Notes: generated by a model not told the origin, from the sequence alone. A stretch of 64,000 bases of DNA from Odiellus spinosus (GCA_963920705.1 OY987225.1:11984829-12048828); one strand, 5' to 3'; counted from the first letter of the stretch, positions 1 through 12,359 are shown. Program-made: numbers and translations.

Positions 1-258
1 GTGTAAATGTCAACACCGTTCAAAAAGTGTAAATGTCAACACCGTTCAAAAAGTGTAAATGTAAATTTGCAACAACACCTTGGAATAACATACAATTCCT
101 CTGTCCACTTGACACGAAATCGTCAGTCTAAAAATGATTAACATGGCGCCAAAAGATGTTTTTTGTCTAGCTTATACTATAAACACGTAGTTTGGGTGCT
201 AAAACACAGCCTTATAATTGAAGTTTTGAAAATATCAACACCGTTCAAAAAGTGTAAA
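1..258. repeat. short tandem repeat at window edge
   Basis: A 26-bp unit containing CAACACCGTTCAAAAAGTG occurs twice in tandem at 1-52. A third partial copy follows, and a stray copy lies at about 232-258. The core TTTTTGAACGGT, read on the minus strand, also occurs at the start of the BEL 3' LTR near 49,911. These may therefore be remnants of BEL-type LTRs, but that link rests on one short motif. Confidence 0.5.
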
Positions 259-989
259 TCTAAAATCCCGGCATCACATTGGAATAACATGTAATCTCTT
301 TAGCGGGCTGGCATGTAATTGGTAATTTAGAGTTGTTGAAAACAACGTGAAAGGGCGTTTTCGTCTTTAACAACTGACTTATTTAATTTACTAGTTGAAG
401 CCTATACCTCTTTAAGTCCCCCTATTCTAGATCGACTGAAGCCATCTAAATCTACGCGGTCGCGGGGAAAAACCCGTACGCGGTCGCGGTGAAAAAACGC
501 AGCGCGCGCGAAATCGCGGAAAACGCATCCGCTGCCCTCGCGAGAGAGAGGGAGGGGGGGGAGAGACACCCCGCTGGTGTCCAGAACACTGTCCTGATTA
601 ATAAAATTATTGTAAAAACATAATTTTTCCGAAAATACAAGTTATACCAACCGAAATCTGTTGATCTGTAATAACGACCCTATACGCTCGTTCGCAAAAA
701 GTACAGTCAATAAGGGGGGGTGAAAGCATGGGGGCCCCACTCTTCTCTCATGTATGGGTGAGCGACCATCTGCGCTAGAACGACTAGTTCATAAGCCTTG
801 CAAACTAGGCTTTTGAGAATTATGGGGCGATAGTTGGCCGCCTTGGTACGCCCTCCTTTTTTGTATATGGGAGTGATCCAGGCCTGTGGAACTGTACCCG
901 TGCGAAACGTTAGGTTGAAAAATTCTGAGATGGGTATGGGAAAAGGACCTAGATGAAGTTAGAACCTCTCTGTTTTATGTAGTGCGCCT

Positions 990-1301
990 TTTTGGTGGGC
1001 ACCGTGACAAAACATTACAGAATAGTGAGATTAAAACCACTTCATCTTCAGACTATTAACGGAGGGGTTCATGTATACGGGCCGCCGCTCCATCCCACTA
1101 AATATACGTCCTCTCTCTCCTTCTCTAGCATGCTCGAAAAAGGATGCGCATTAGAAATTATACTAACAAGCATTGATGGGGGATATATTTTAGGGGGTTT
1201 GGCGTGGTTCGTGTGACGTACACCATAAGGGGAGGGGTTCACTGGTTCGTGACGATGGGGGAGGGGGGTTTAAAAATTGGACGTAGTTTATGGACAGTCC
1301 C
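990..1301 (-). mobile_element. DNA-transposon end fragment (ACTGTCCATRAA family)
   Basis: The stretch ends at 1281-1301 with the complement of GGGACTGTCCATAAACTACG. The same ends bound the 3.85-kb element at 23,899-27,748. The interior (AAAAAGGATGCGCATTAGAA near 1138, and GTTCGTGTGACGTAC) matches 27,170 and the complement of about 23,990. It is a non-coding fragment abutting the gypsy remnant to its right. The TA-type ends suggest a Tc1/mariner-related element, but no transposase is visible here. Confidence 0.5.
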
Positions 1302-1689
1302 AAAAACATTTTAAATTAGTAGTATTAAGTTAGATTTTCACTTGACCGAAACTCCCGACGGTAAAATAGCGGCAGCAATATGAAATTTTAACATACGCAG
1401 GCTGAGAGCGGTGGAGAATTCACTTTTGCAAACGGAATTTAGCGAGATAATTTTGTGTCTTGAACTACAGAGTTAAATTTAAAGAGAAATTTGGAGCTGA
1501 AAATGGAATAGAATTTTCTGGCTTCAAACGCAGGCCTATTCTTTTAATGTTAGGACATTAAAATCGCTGTTGAAGGATGAACTAATATGATTTACTTTCT
1601 TCAAATTTAATCAAACTTTAGAAATTAATTTAAACACCATAAACGGGTCTAAAAATTTCGAAAAAAAACTTTATCTACGAGTTTCCCTT

Positions 1690-2860
1690 TAATAATGAAA
1701 AATCTATTGATGGCCATCAATATCTACCTCCTAACTTTTGAATTGTTCTATCCCTACTTCGTTTGGCCTGATAACAGGTGTTCATGAAAGTCTCATGGCT
1801 TCTAATGAAAAACTAATTGGTAGATATATTTTTTCAGGATAATCCCTAGTCAGCTTACGATACAGAAAACAATTTTTAAGTTCGAATAATCGTTTTTCTT
1901 AGTCTCAGGGACTGATAAAGCATCTTACACATCTGGTTTTTTCCTCATCTCTCTGGGCCTTCCGTATATCATCTAACGTACATACCTCTAATAAGGACCT
2001 GGGGACCTGAAGATGATTCTTCTGAACCTGATGACGTAGGACTTTCACTACGACTATCCCTAACTGCAGACTCTTCGGTCATATCATTAGTGTTTAGTGA
2101 GATTGTAAGGAGCCAGGGATAGCGCATCGGCTACCATGTTCTCTACCACCTTTTTGTGTTTCATGGAAAAAATCAAAGATTTGGGGATAAATGAACCATT
2201 TAACTAAGGGGGAAATTCGTGGAATATTGTTCCTTAAAAGTTAAATTACTACTGAATGGTCTTATTATCACTTAGGACAGTAAAAATTCTTCCTTTTAAG
2301 AAAGTGCGAACCTTTTAAGTAGCTCAATAAATAGCTAAACATTCTTTCTCACTAGTTGAGTGCCTAGTTTCGACGTCATTCAATCTCACCCTAGCATAGG
2401 CAATGAGTACCTCAGCTCCTGAATCTGAGATAAAGAGTCCTATAGTTCTGTAGTTAAGTTTATAAGAGATGACTTCTAAGGGAGTTTTTTGACCAATTTT
2501 TTTCTTTGATCACATCAAAGGCCTCTTGTTGCTCTTGACCCCATTGGAAAGGTTAAACTCGTATTTTTCTAAGTGTGTGACGAAGGCGGTTTTTTCCTTA
2601 ATCTTAGCGTACATTTATATTTGACAAAAGCCCTTTTTATAAGTATAAGTTAGTTTCATAGTTTGGTTTTTCCATTTTATCTAACATATCTTCTATGTTG
2701 GGGAGAGGGTATGGGTCCTTGACCGTAATTTTATTAAGGTTCCGGTGACAAAACCTAGGAGGTCGGTTTTTCTGTACCATAACTAGGGGGATACTGACGG
2801 ACGAATCCCTATACATTTAGCATATATGTAGAATACTGTGAAATGAACTCTTTTTTCGTA
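1690..2860 (-). pseudogene. Decayed Ty3/gypsy pol, family 1 copy A
   Basis: Minus-strand translation gives three recognisable pol pieces in the expected order. A reverse transcriptase N-terminal part at about 2850-2600 carries the run NKITVKDPYPLPNIEDMLDK. RNase H-like sequence follows at about 2560-2440. A spacer and the integrase zinc-binding region lie at about 1850-1690. The reading frame is broken many times. The same sequence occurs on the plus strand at 23,400-23,898 and 27,749-35,530, including matching linker text near 1860-1990 versus 23,770-23,890. It belongs to the Ty3/gypsy lineage by domain order. No LTRs were found for this copy. Confidence 0.7.
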
Positions 2861-3289
2861 TACCCAGCCTTAAATGGTCAAGAGCGAATAGGCGGATGAT
2901 CTCCTGTGCGAATTTCATGAAAAAATAATCCTGTTCTTCCGGTTTTATCTGAGAATAGCTCTAAAGCATTAGTAGGAGTTCTTTTCAATTTGTTGTGTAG
3001 GGGTGCTAGGTGTATTCTTTACGGTATCTTCAATGTTTTTTACTATTTGAGGACTGGAAGGAGGCTTAGCGAAAGGTACGGAAAACTTTCTTATATGGCA
3101 TAAGTAATGCCTGAAAGCTAATTTTACGTCAAAATTGAGGGGCTAGGCCCGCATCTTGTAACTTCTGCAAGGTATACTCTGGCGAAGTTAGATGTTCCTC
3201 CCATGTTTCAGCTGTCTAGATTAGGGTGGAATATTCTGTGTCATGGAACAATTCGTTGACAACGAAGGGATAGTCACTTCAAAATATTT

Positions 3290-3715
3290 TGTACACCTGA
3301 TTTCCGATTCCAAAATATTTAAGTGATTTCCAGTGATTACTAAGTGATTTCCTGGATTTCCAAAAAATTGGTGATTTCCATTTGATTTACTTTGATTTCC
3401 AAAAAAATATTGGTGATTTCCTCTGATTTCCATTTGATTCCGGTGATTTCTCCGGATTCCCAGTGATTACAATGTGATTTCCAAAAAATTAGGTGATTTC
3501 GGTGATTTTTCATGATTTCCAGGGATTACCAAGTGATTTCCTTGATTTCCATAATTTTTGAGAACCGTTTCGTGATTTCCATTGATTCCGGTGATTACCA
3601 AATGAGTGCCTTGATTTCAATGATTTCTTAAAAAATTTAAGATTTCCAGTATTTTTCTTGATTTCTTGTAGTTACTGGTAATTTCCAACTGATTCCTCCG
3701 ATTTCCGTTTGAGTA
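3290..3715. repeat. Degenerate GTGATTTCC array
   Basis: About 430 bp of irregularly spaced TGATTTCC / GTGATTTCCA blocks, roughly 10-14 bp apart and heavily diverged. It lies between the gypsy remnant and the leftmost viral-type ORF. No coding role is visible. Confidence 0.7.
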
Positions 3716-3730
3716 CGTGCCTATGCACGA

Positions 3731-4168
3731 CTACCAGGTGAAACAAAAACAGAACCCAATAGCTTCTATGGGATATAATTTCAATGGGATTTTAACATTG
3801 AAAATTTTAATTATTAAGTTCATTAAAAGACCATTACGGCGGAAAATTAAAATCAGCAAAAAAATTGCTAAAGGAACCACTTCCGCTCCTCGAGACGGGA
3901 AAAGAGTGTCACCAACGGACGATGCTTGAAGAAGAGAAAACACACGGTCGCAGAAATGAAGAGGATCGTAAGCAGCAGGCAAGAACTCTTCAATGTCAGG
4001 CAAACGAAACTTTGCTTGAACCACTGTGATGAAAAGCGCTTTATTATAGATGGCATCTCTACTTTTGCTCACGGCCATTTCAAAATCAAAAATACGAATT
4101 AAGCTTTTTTTCCTTATGTCTTTCATGTTTATTTTTCTGAAAATAAACTTTTCCATTTTGTTTATCAA
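3731..4168 (-). CDS. Unrecognised 145-aa ORF next to adenain-like protease
   Basis: This open frame of 145 codons has a basic N-terminus (K/R-rich over the first 30 residues) and a hydrophobic stretch around residues 100-120. I do not recognise the family. It lies on the same strand as the protease pseudogene at 4.3-4.7 kb, about 130 bp downstream, so it may be another gene of the same Maverick/Polinton remnant. It may equally be a chance ORF: the left part overlaps AT-rich sequence and no conserved motif is visible. An overlapping second minus-strand frame (3868-4056) is most likely a shadow. Confidence 0.25.
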   Translation of the reverse strand: MINKMEKFIFRKINMKDIRKKSLIRIFDFEMAVSKSRDAIYNKALFITVVQAKFRLPDIEEFLPAAYDPLHFCDRVFSLLQASSVGDTLFPSRGAEVVPLAIFLLILIFRRNGLLMNLIIKIFNVKIPLKLYPIEAIGFCFCFTW

Positions 4169-4299
4169 CTCCTAGTTGTAATGTCAATTGATTATATTAC
4201 GGGCATAGACCCCAGGGTTTAAATAGCCGCGCGCCTTTAAAGTTTAATCGCGGATGGCAGGTTTTAGAACAAATCAACTTATTTGGGATCAAAACTTTA

Positions 4300-4715
4300 T
4301 TGCAAATTTCTTATACATAAACTCGGAAACCATTTAGTCGTTAACATTCTTATCTTTACCAAATCTTAAACATATATCGTACATTTTATTTCCTCTCCAC
4401 AACGAGAAATATACGCAATATCCACCACAATTAATACTTAAATTTCCTTGTAGTTGATTAGAATTAAAAGTGACTTTTAAACTATTTATTTCCACAAAGT
4501 CGTTAAATTTAAACATATCCGGAGGGTTGCCGAAGCTGTCAAAAACTCTGAATTCTTGTATGAGAAATATAAATAACCGTCTAATGTTCACCAGCTGTAT
4601 TAGACAACCCCGTATTTACAATATAAAGAGAGGGATAAGTTTTAACATTTTCAGGTAGTTTATCAGCCGCAAAAACTCCCTGAAAATACTCCTTGGTTTT
4701 TAAATCATTATTCAT
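4300..4715 (-). pseudogene. Adenain-like cysteine protease remnant (Maverick/Polinton)
   Basis: Minus-strand translation from the ATG at 4715 begins with a block containing GVFAADKLP. It then shows the adenovirus-protease layout: a GEH motif holding the catalytic histidine, an acidic FDSFG block, a CGGYC block holding the expected catalytic cysteine, and an ND near the end. This family (adenain, C5) processes capsid proteins in adenoviruses and Maverick/Polinton elements. The copy is dead. A tryptophan codon after the histidine reads TAG, a frameshift separates the two halves, and another break lies just before the C-terminus. It is on the same strand as the capsid and ATPase remnants at 14.5-19 kb. 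The composite repeat at 4749 lies immediately upstream. Confidence 0.8.
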
Positions 4716-4748
4716 TATCCATTATCCTTCCTAGTGTTTGAGAATCCA

Positions 4749-5360
4749 TTTTTTAGCTAGACCCAACCCTAGTGGGGTCTTGGTACTGTATTCACTGCGG
4801 CGTCGGCGTCGACGTCGTGCAAGAAGACGAAATACGTCATCGAATCAAAAAAACTCCGTCTCTTATGTATATGTGGCGAAGGTTTTTGTACGATTGGATA
4901 GAGTATATATATATCGAAAAAACCTTCGCCTCATACCCACCAGACGTCACGACGTGATGTCCAACACAAATTTAAAATAAATATATATATATTTTTTAAT
5001 ATATCGATTTTCCACCATGAGGTCTCCCCTTAACTGTGCCGCGCTCTCGAGACTCGATGCTGCATAGCTTTACGATCGAGTGTTAGACGCTGATCCGCAT
5101 TGCCAAAGATTTATGATGAAATATAAGCGAAAAACTCCTTATATCTTCACAGATATACAATACAGAAAACAATTCGTCGTTAATAAGGGGTCGTCGCGAA
5201 CGAAACAAAAAGGTAGCTTATGAATGTTTCGGTTCTAGTCTGTCAGTAATGAAAACTCGAAAACAACAAACAAGTCGTGGCGAACGAGGTACTAAGGGAG
5301 CTTATGCGTGATGGGTGTGAGTATGTCAGAAATAAAAAATATTTTATTTGAAAAACATTA
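4749..5360 (+). mobile_element. Composite repeat family, copy 1 (truncated)
   Basis: It starts with TTTTTAGCTAGACCCAACCC and contains the block with TTCACTGCGGCGTCGGCG and GACGAAATACGTCATCGA. It ends where the 14-bp TTTGAAAAACA array would begin; only about one unit is present. Related copies lie at 24,067-25,102, 39,090-40,328 and 50,250-51,090. No protein is encoded. The family's two ends share an inverted TAGCTAGACCCA, which fits a non-autonomous TIR element. Confidence 0.7.
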
Positions 5361-5867
5361 TTTATTGTGCGTTATAATAGATGGGAGAGCTGTTTGATGG
5401 TTTTCTATTATAATCTAAACATACCTAAAAATCACAGTATAATTTTCTAGGCTATCCTAGAACTCGGTTAGTAATTTTTCTGTGCTTAAGAACAAACACT
5501 TTTTATGAAGTTAAAGATTTAAAGTTGACCCCTTTAAGACAAGTTACTTGGATTAAACCGATTAATTATTATAGTGACATATATACTATAATTGATCCAT
5601 GCACGTTGTATACAAACTGGTTAACTGACCCTGGCGACAATTATTTTTAGATAGTGAAGAAGAAATTATTATTATAGAAATAATACATTTCTAAAAGAGA
5701 GTTCAGATTATTTAGATGTACCTAGATAGTAAAGTAGAAGATTCCAAAGCTTCAGAGAGAAAGCGGAGTAAACAGGGAGTGGCTAGGGGTAGGGAGAGTG
5801 AGAGCACGGATCGTTCATATACGTTCCGTGGTGAGAGAGAGGAATCGATAGAAATGCAGGGGTATGT

Positions 5868-6484
5868 CATCGAGAAATCACCCCCAGAAGGAGTCGTAAG
5901 GCAAGCAAAATAATTTTAGACCGTTTTCGTCGGGCCTAATGAGCCGCGCGCCCTCCAGCGTGTGTCTCTGGAGTCCTAAATCTGCCACAATATGACTGCG
6001 TCGAAGAGAGTCAACAAAATTTATCAATAGAGGCCAAAATTTATCAATAGAGGCCAAGTCCCAACAGGTGTTTATTAACCACTTCTCAAACTTTATAAAT
6101 TGTTATTTTTTTGGATTAGGAAACCTACGGTAAGTTATTCTTTTCACTTCTCGCCACGAAAGTAAAATTAAAAATTGTGCCCAGTCGTTCACGGGAGAGC
6201 TGAGAGACGCGAGATAAACGCCGCCGATACGTTACGCCGCTACATAGGGAAAAAACTCGGCAAGCTGCCGTCGAAACACGCTCACGCCCCTGCCGGGTTT
6301 TGTATTCGCGGCGTCTAAGTCTAACCCGACGTACATATGGTAGCTGACATCTTGTCCTAAATTATCGTTTCTTTGAGGTGTTTAACGGTGGCGCTACGCT
6401 CGTTATACGGGACCGTTTTTGGGAAAAAAATCAATAGAGACTTTTGCTTGGCTTACGACTCCTTCTGGGGGTGATTTCTCGATG
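5868..6484. repeat. 43-bp inverted repeat pair flanking a spacer
   Basis: The arm at 5868-5910 (CATCGAGAAATCACCCCCAG...) is repeated inverted at 6442-6484 with about one mismatch. The 530-bp spacer has no ORF of note. It contains a directly repeated 20-mer, AAAATTTATCAATAGAGGCC, at about 6018-6057. The layout fits a foldback or MITE-like element. No target duplication was identified. Confidence 0.6.
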
Positions 6485-6533
6485 GTCATAAATGTTGAAA
6501 GGCATAGTGTCCACGGAATTAAGTACAAGATAA

Positions 6534-6884
6534 TTAATACGAAACGGATACTTCGTGGATATTTTTAATGAGTTTAAAAATACTTTAATACTAAAAAATA
6601 TTAATGTTAAACTAGTAAATAAATATTATAACAAACTTGGCACCACGTTATTTCAAAATAAACCTCAAACAAGTCCTTTAGAAAAAACCGGGGTTGTGTA
6701 TGAAATACCATGTGACTGCAAAGAAAAATATATAGGCCATACACAGAGAGCTCTAAAAAAACGATTAACTGAACACAAAAATTACATCAACCATAAAGAT
6801 TTATCGAAAGCCCTACCGTTACATTTATCTAATCATAATGGACACAAAATCCAATGGGATGATACTAAAATATCATTATTTTAA
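6534..6884 (+). pseudogene. GIY-YIG endonuclease of a Penelope-like element
   Basis: The frame is open from about 6534 to the stop at 6884. It carries GVVYEIPCDCKEKYIGHTQR followed by a basic helix ending in EHK, the GIY-YIG signature (VYEI / YIGHT / R / EHK). The cysteine pair before the YIG half is typical of the Penelope-like endonuclease. In complete elements this domain sits C-terminal to the reverse transcriptase and cuts target DNA. Here the reverse transcriptase is absent, and the frame has no good ATG. Coding-like traces continue to about 7000 in other frames. It is a relic. The GIY-YIG assignment is secure; the Penelope assignment is inferred. Confidence 0.75.
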
Positions 6885-7207
6885 ACGAATTTTTAAGGAA
6901 AGTGCTTACATAAAAAAACAAGGTAAATTAAATATAGAACCAGGTAGCGTGTGTGTAAAGAATTGGGGAAAGCTATGTTAAAAAACAAAAAATCGATTAT
7001 GTGAAAAAATTGTGGTTTAAACAAAATTGTCTAGGCACCACCCACCGAGATGAAATTGTGAATATTCGCCAAATTTCTTCCCATAACCGCTTGAGAAGGG
7101 ATTACGGTCCGAAAGTTAGCGGACTATTATGTTTTTAAAATAATTTTAATGCATTAAAGTATTTTTAAACTCATTAAAAATATCCACGAAGTATCCGTTT
7201 CGTATTA
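6535..7207 (+). mobile_element. Penelope-like fragment between 55-bp inverted repeats
   Basis: A perfect 55-bp inverted repeat (6535-6589 against 7153-7207) brackets a GIY-YIG endonuclease coding region. No reverse transcriptase is visible to either side. The left arm is read through by the endonuclease frame, so the right arm is an inverted copy of coding sequence. Confidence 0.7.
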
Positions 7208-9255
7208 TTTCTCGATGGGTATGTTTTTTGTCACTCATTTATTTTGGGCTTTTGAGGGAAAAAAGAGTTAAAGGGAAAGTGAAAGAGCGATAAATTAACG
7301 GAAATTGAAACCACGAAATTATTTACTGTTAAAACTTACACTTAACATTGAAAAGACATTTATGTAAATATATATATTTATATTTTTAACATTTGTTAAG
7401 AGAGTGATTTGTGATGAATCTATATATAGAGATCGTTGATAAATTACTCTCTATTATTCTATTTTAGAATTAAATCACCAAAATAATTATACCAATCACT
7501 CGTTTAGTGTAATATCGGCACACAAAGAGAAGGTTGTGATGAAAACTAAGCGTCTATTTTGCAAGAAAAATTAATACAGGCTGTAGATAGACGCCTAGGT
7601 AGTCTAAGCCCCTTTCATTGGTTTTTATTCTATTAAGTAAATAGTGAGTTGCGCGATTGCTTGATAATGTAAAGGGTAATTATCTAGTTTTCGTTATTAT
7701 TTCGCTCTTACTTCACTTGTATCCGAACTTATCGGATTGTTAAGAAGATACGCGAGATATTTTACTTTTTACTTTGAAAATAAGTATCCTTTCTAGATTT
7801 TCTATTTGTATTCACTCTCCCTTTGAAAATTTGAAGAAAAAAGTTCCGAATTATAATTGTTTAGAGCCAAAGGGTCGTTCCATTGCAATAAGTGAATTCA
7901 GTACGAAATATACTATAAAGTACTCTCTACCTTCGTGAATCACATATATCTTAAAAGGCTACTACCATTTACCATTCAAACGAAAACTTTTTTTTTTTTT
8001 GCTGGAATGTACATTTGATTGAAAAGTATTGGAACTAAGGAGTTCCTTAATTGAAACTTTATTTTCGGTATAGTTTCGAGCGACGGTCGCCTTATTTATA
8101 CGGACAAATATTGAATTGGACTTTTAGTTTGAAAAGCCAAAGTTTACAAATTAAAATAATTTGTGTGTGTGTGTGCGTTAAAAGAAGTCTAAGTGCGGCG
8201 ATTTCGGCATTGTTTAAGGTATGTAAAAATTCTCCATTTAGTATAAGTACTTAGGACCGTAGTAAAGAGAATAAAAGAATGAAGAATCAGAAATAGTTCT
8301 AATTTCGTAATTCATATACTTTCTCTAATATCACAGTCAAAATTCGAAAGGTATAAAAAAGTCCATTTATTACCGGGAATAATTTCTGCTTTTTGCCAGT
8401 GGGAACTAGCATTATCAAGTGATAAGATTCCTTATTAAAAAATAAGGCAAATAATTTTTGTAAAACGTCTTTACAAAGAAAATGTTTCAAATAGTTGAAT
8501 CTATAAACTCTATATACGTCCCACCTTTAAAAAAGGCAACATCTGCCGTAGAAACGGGTTCTATTTAACGACTCTTTTTGTTAGTTTAGAGGTTGGCAAA
8601 AGTAAAGATAATCCTATATTTTAAACCAACCTCTGAAAAACGCAACATTAGCAATACAAACGGGTGCTTTTTAACGGCTCTTTTATCCGTTTCTATATTA
8701 GTGTAGATGTTACACTATTCAAGCTTCGCGCGAATAGTCGAAAACTCGATATTTGTTTGTAAAATTTTATTTCTTTGGTCCTTACAAGGAATACATCAAT
8801 GACGTAACACCAAGAATTCATAATATCCCAAGGATAAATATTGTAGTAGTGCAAGGATGGTTAAACTCGGAAAACATTAGGGTGGTAAATTTTCGGTATG
8901 CTTCTACTGCTATATCGTATTACCACTAGATATATACCTCGCTTTGGTATTTAATATTTTATTAATTTTAAAATGAATCTGTTTTTTTTTTTTCCTTTTC
9001 TATAATTTTGCAGTTGCCTTCCGCGGCTTTCTTAATACTTTTTCGTCGAATCACCAAATTTCACTTCGCTCCCGGGGGAACGGGGCCTTCTGAAGTTCCG
9101 CGTGCCTACGCTCGCTGGTCTCGCGCTCGTGCTTATTCAGCTCCGCCTAAGCCTAATTTTAGCCTATCGCCCGTTGGTCAACAACTACGGAGAGCGGCGA
9201 TGCTCTCTCCTCTCTTAGAACTCGTTTTTCGTCAAGACGGACGACAGCCTTAATT
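7208..9255. other. AT-rich spacer with a diverged duplication
   Basis: No gene is recognised. Two related blocks at about 8522-8577 and 8631-8690 share ACGGGTNCTNTTTAACG and GGCAACAT-like text, which suggests an old tandem duplication of about 110 bp. A TG/TGCG microsatellite lies near 8161-8178. Short ORFs here look random. Confidence 0.45.
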
Positions 9256-9572
9256 CAGGGTTGGCACAGTTTTTTCAGATTAAAATTCCCTGACCTTTTC
9301 CAACGATTTTCCCTCACTAATACTACCCAATTTTTAACCTTTTATTTTTTATATAATTGCGCTCGCTAAACATTTTGCGTATCTTTGTTCTAATATATAC
9401 AAGTGAAACGGTCAGCTGAGAATCTTTTCTGCGGATAATTATTGTAATTTCCTGGCCTCTTAAAAGATCTTTAAATTCCCTGACTTTTTAAAAAGTCAGG
9501 GAATTTTAAGATATTTAAGTTCATTTTAAATTTCCTGACTTTTTCCTGTTTCCCTGACCTGTGGCAACCCTG
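9256..9572. mobile_element. hAT-type MITE
   Basis: 317 bp bounded by imperfect inverted ends CAGGGTTGGCACAG and CTGTGGCAACCCTG, the end type common in hAT MITEs. Flanking CTTAATT / CTTAAGTT may be a decayed 8-bp target duplication. The interior is built on CCCTGACTTTTT repeats and includes a palindrome at about 9472-9506. It has no coding capacity, so it would depend on a hAT transposase elsewhere. Confidence 0.65.
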
Positions 9573-10161
9573 CTTAAGTTGACAATGTGTGGGATAAACC
9601 CCACATTGTAGAATTTTTGGACGGTGTAGGATTAAGGGATTTTTCAACAAAATTGGCCGATTTTGTGGGATTTTTGACTCTGACAATCTTTTTTTTTGCC
9701 CAAATATTTTTTAAGCTTGACCAGAATCCGCTTGCTTTCTATAGTACAAAATATCAAATTCAGTAAGCCGCGAGGATAAATAATAGTACAAGGTCGTTTT
9801 TTTAGTTATTTCCCCTCGGTCAATGTTATACCACGTGTTTAGTGAAATTTCGGTATTTTTGGAAATTTACACAGTGGGGGTGTCTATTTTGTATGTCGCT
9901 TGCAGCAGAGCTACGTCTGCGTAAGGGCTATATATTGCTGGCGATTTTGTCCCGCCTATGCCTCCGAGCGCGGATTTGCTTTTATTCGTGGAAGTAAGAG
10001 CGAAGGTATCAGACGATATAAGCATCCCAGATTTTTAAGTCTGGGAGGAATACTTTTGCCTGATAATGCGCCCGAGCGGAAATCGTACGGGTCTACTATT
10101 TACGGGAACAAAAAGGTGACTGAACAATCCTTAGATTGCAAAGTGTCCCAGGCTAAGCTTC
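9573..10161. other. Unannotated stretch
   Basis: It contains a short hairpin (ACAATGTG / CACATTGT, near 9590-9610). A plus-strand ORF at 9900-10,226 runs into the downstream LTR and has no recognisable motif. Nothing else is supported. Confidence 0.4.
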
Positions 10162-10374
10162 TGTTAGGTCTATACACAATAGGCCACGTTATCTATTTCG
10201 ACGTGCGAGTTTTTTATAGATTTTAGTATACTCTCAGACGACTATATAAACATAGGATTATAACCATGTAATGTCATTTGTGTATCTGCCCAGTTATGAT
10301 GTACATAAGATTGCAATAAACGTTGATTTTACCGCGACCACCTGACTCCTTATTCACCGAGCTTGACCCTAACA
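10162..10374 (+). repeat. 5' LTR, gypsy family 3
   Basis: 213 bp, TG...CA ends. It carries TATATAA at 10,243-10,249 and AATAAA at 10,315-10,320, in the usual order for promoter and polyadenylation signals. Confidence 0.9.
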
Positions 10375-10553
10375 AATGGCGACGGTATAACGGGATTCGA
10401 ATTTCACGAAAGGCACCAGACGAGAAGTAATTAACGCAAGCGTATATACAATCAACCCGACAACGCAGTCAACCCGACGACGCAATCAACGTAATCAAGT
10501 AACGAATTTACCGGCAATCAACACCTCGCACGGAAATATCGCAAATCAAACCA

Positions 10554-12359
10554 ATGGCGTTATCATTAATTGGACAATTTCCCGCATTCGACGCCATCTG
10601 TGATCAATGGACAGTATATTCCGAACGCCTCGACCTATTTTTTATAGCGCACGGCATAAAAGAAGTTCCCGACGCTGACGATGCAGCAAACCAAGCCATC
10701 GCGGAACAAAAGCGAGCAATTCTTCTCACTATCCTGGGTACATCAACATATACGATGCTGCGAACACTCATTGCACCAGCCAGACCTCAAGACAAAACAT
10801 ACGACGAGATCACAGATGTCTTAACTAAACACTTTGAACCTCTGCCCAGCGAAATAGTGGAACCTTGCAAATTTTATAAACGTGACCGGACGTTATGAGA
10901 TTCCATAGCGTCATACGTCACCGACTTGCGTAAAAAGGCCGAATTTTGCAATTTCGGAACGACATTAGATATCATGCTGCGTGACAGAATCGTATGCGGC
11001 GTCAACAACGCCAAAATACAGAAACAACTACTGGCTGTGAAGGAATTGGATCTGCAGAAGGCCAACAGCATGGCTCAAATACTAGAAACAGCGGAACGAG
11101 ACTCCAAGGAAATTGAAGGGCAAAATCAAGAGGACACAACAGTCAACAAAATATACCAGCAAAAGCGCACGCCATATCACGGAACACACAAGGCCCGCCC
11201 ATCAACACCCCCAAGAAATAACTACAACAGCAAACCAGACACAGCGCGGAAACCATGTATCCGTTGCACATCCACGAGTCATCCAGAATGGGAATGTCCG
11301 TATGCCACGTACAGTTGCAGACATTGTGCAGTCAAAGGACATCTCGAAAAAGCGTGCCGTAAAAAGGGAAACAACCAACGTAGGAATCCATGGTCCAGAA
11401 ACGACAGCAGTCAAAGCAAGGTGGATACTAACTACGTACAGGACAGCAGCGACACATACGAAAGCAACCAATACCACGTAAACGCAGTGGCCGGTCCGAG
11501 TAGTCTTCCAGAGTACGATATTTTCGCTATCGAAGAACCACGGAAAACAAACAAACCGACGTCATCCGTCAATAGCGTAGCAAACACCACTGACATTAAA
11601 CCGCCGGAGCAACGGAACAGACCTCCACCTGCAATCAAGGTCAACTGCATGGTAAACTCAACACCACTAGCCTTCCAAGTAGATACCGGATCTGGATATA
11701 CCATCATATCTGAAGCCCAACTAGCCGGACTGCGTCACATCGGATCAATGGAAACCGGTCCAAACTGCTTATTGGCATATACGGGGGACCCGTTGGACAT
11801 CAAAGGCGAAATCAAGATCGAAGCGACAAACAAAGATATTACCCTCACTTTGCCGCTAGTAATAATCGGGGGACAAGCGAAAAATATCATGGGACGAGAT
11901 TGGATTTTCTCACAATTCAATATCTTACCTCACATTCACGACCACGTTCACAACGTAGAATCGCCAACAAGCACACTCACCACAATGCGGAACAAGTATA
12001 AGTCACTATTCTCTACACGCATGGGTTGCATCAAGGACGAAAAGGTCAAGCTGCATATCCGGGAAGACAAGCCTACTCCGAAATTATTCGAGACCAGATC
12101 CGAGCCTTACCATCTGAAGGACAAGGTCGAAACCGAAATGCACAGACTCGAAACTGAAGGCATTATTAGCCCTGTACCGCATGCAGAATCCTCAACACCA
12201 GTAGTCCCGATCATGAAGAAAGACGGTACCATACGACTTTGCGGCGATTATAGAACCACCTTGAAGAAACTGTCCAGCAGCTCCACGGATCAGTGGGACA
12301 TGATCAAAACCGATCTCGATTTATATCCGGGTAGGACCTCTAGACATTCGGATAGCTAG
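10554..12359 (+). pseudogene. gag-protease-partial RT of gypsy family 3
   Basis: Gag starts MALSLIGQF at 10,554 and resembles the gag of the family-2 element at 32.6 kb. A TGA at 10,896-10,898 interrupts an otherwise continuous frame that resumes at once. Two CCHC zinc knuckles of the form CX2CX4HX4C lie near residues 235-248 and 255-268. A DTGS aspartic-protease site lies near residue 377, with a matching GRDW downstream. The start of reverse transcriptase (EPYHLKDKV...; CGDYRTTLKK) follows, and the RT-like sequence then stops. The text after LKK looks like integrase, not RT, so the internal deletion junction is probably near 12,260-12,280. A frame change occurs before the stop at 12,359. 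Confidence 0.85.

Noticed and set aside
10874..11707. Several ORFs antisense or in alternate frames to the gypsy family-3 gag
   Set aside because: They overlap the clear gag-protease frame with zinc knuckles and DTGS, so they are shadows.
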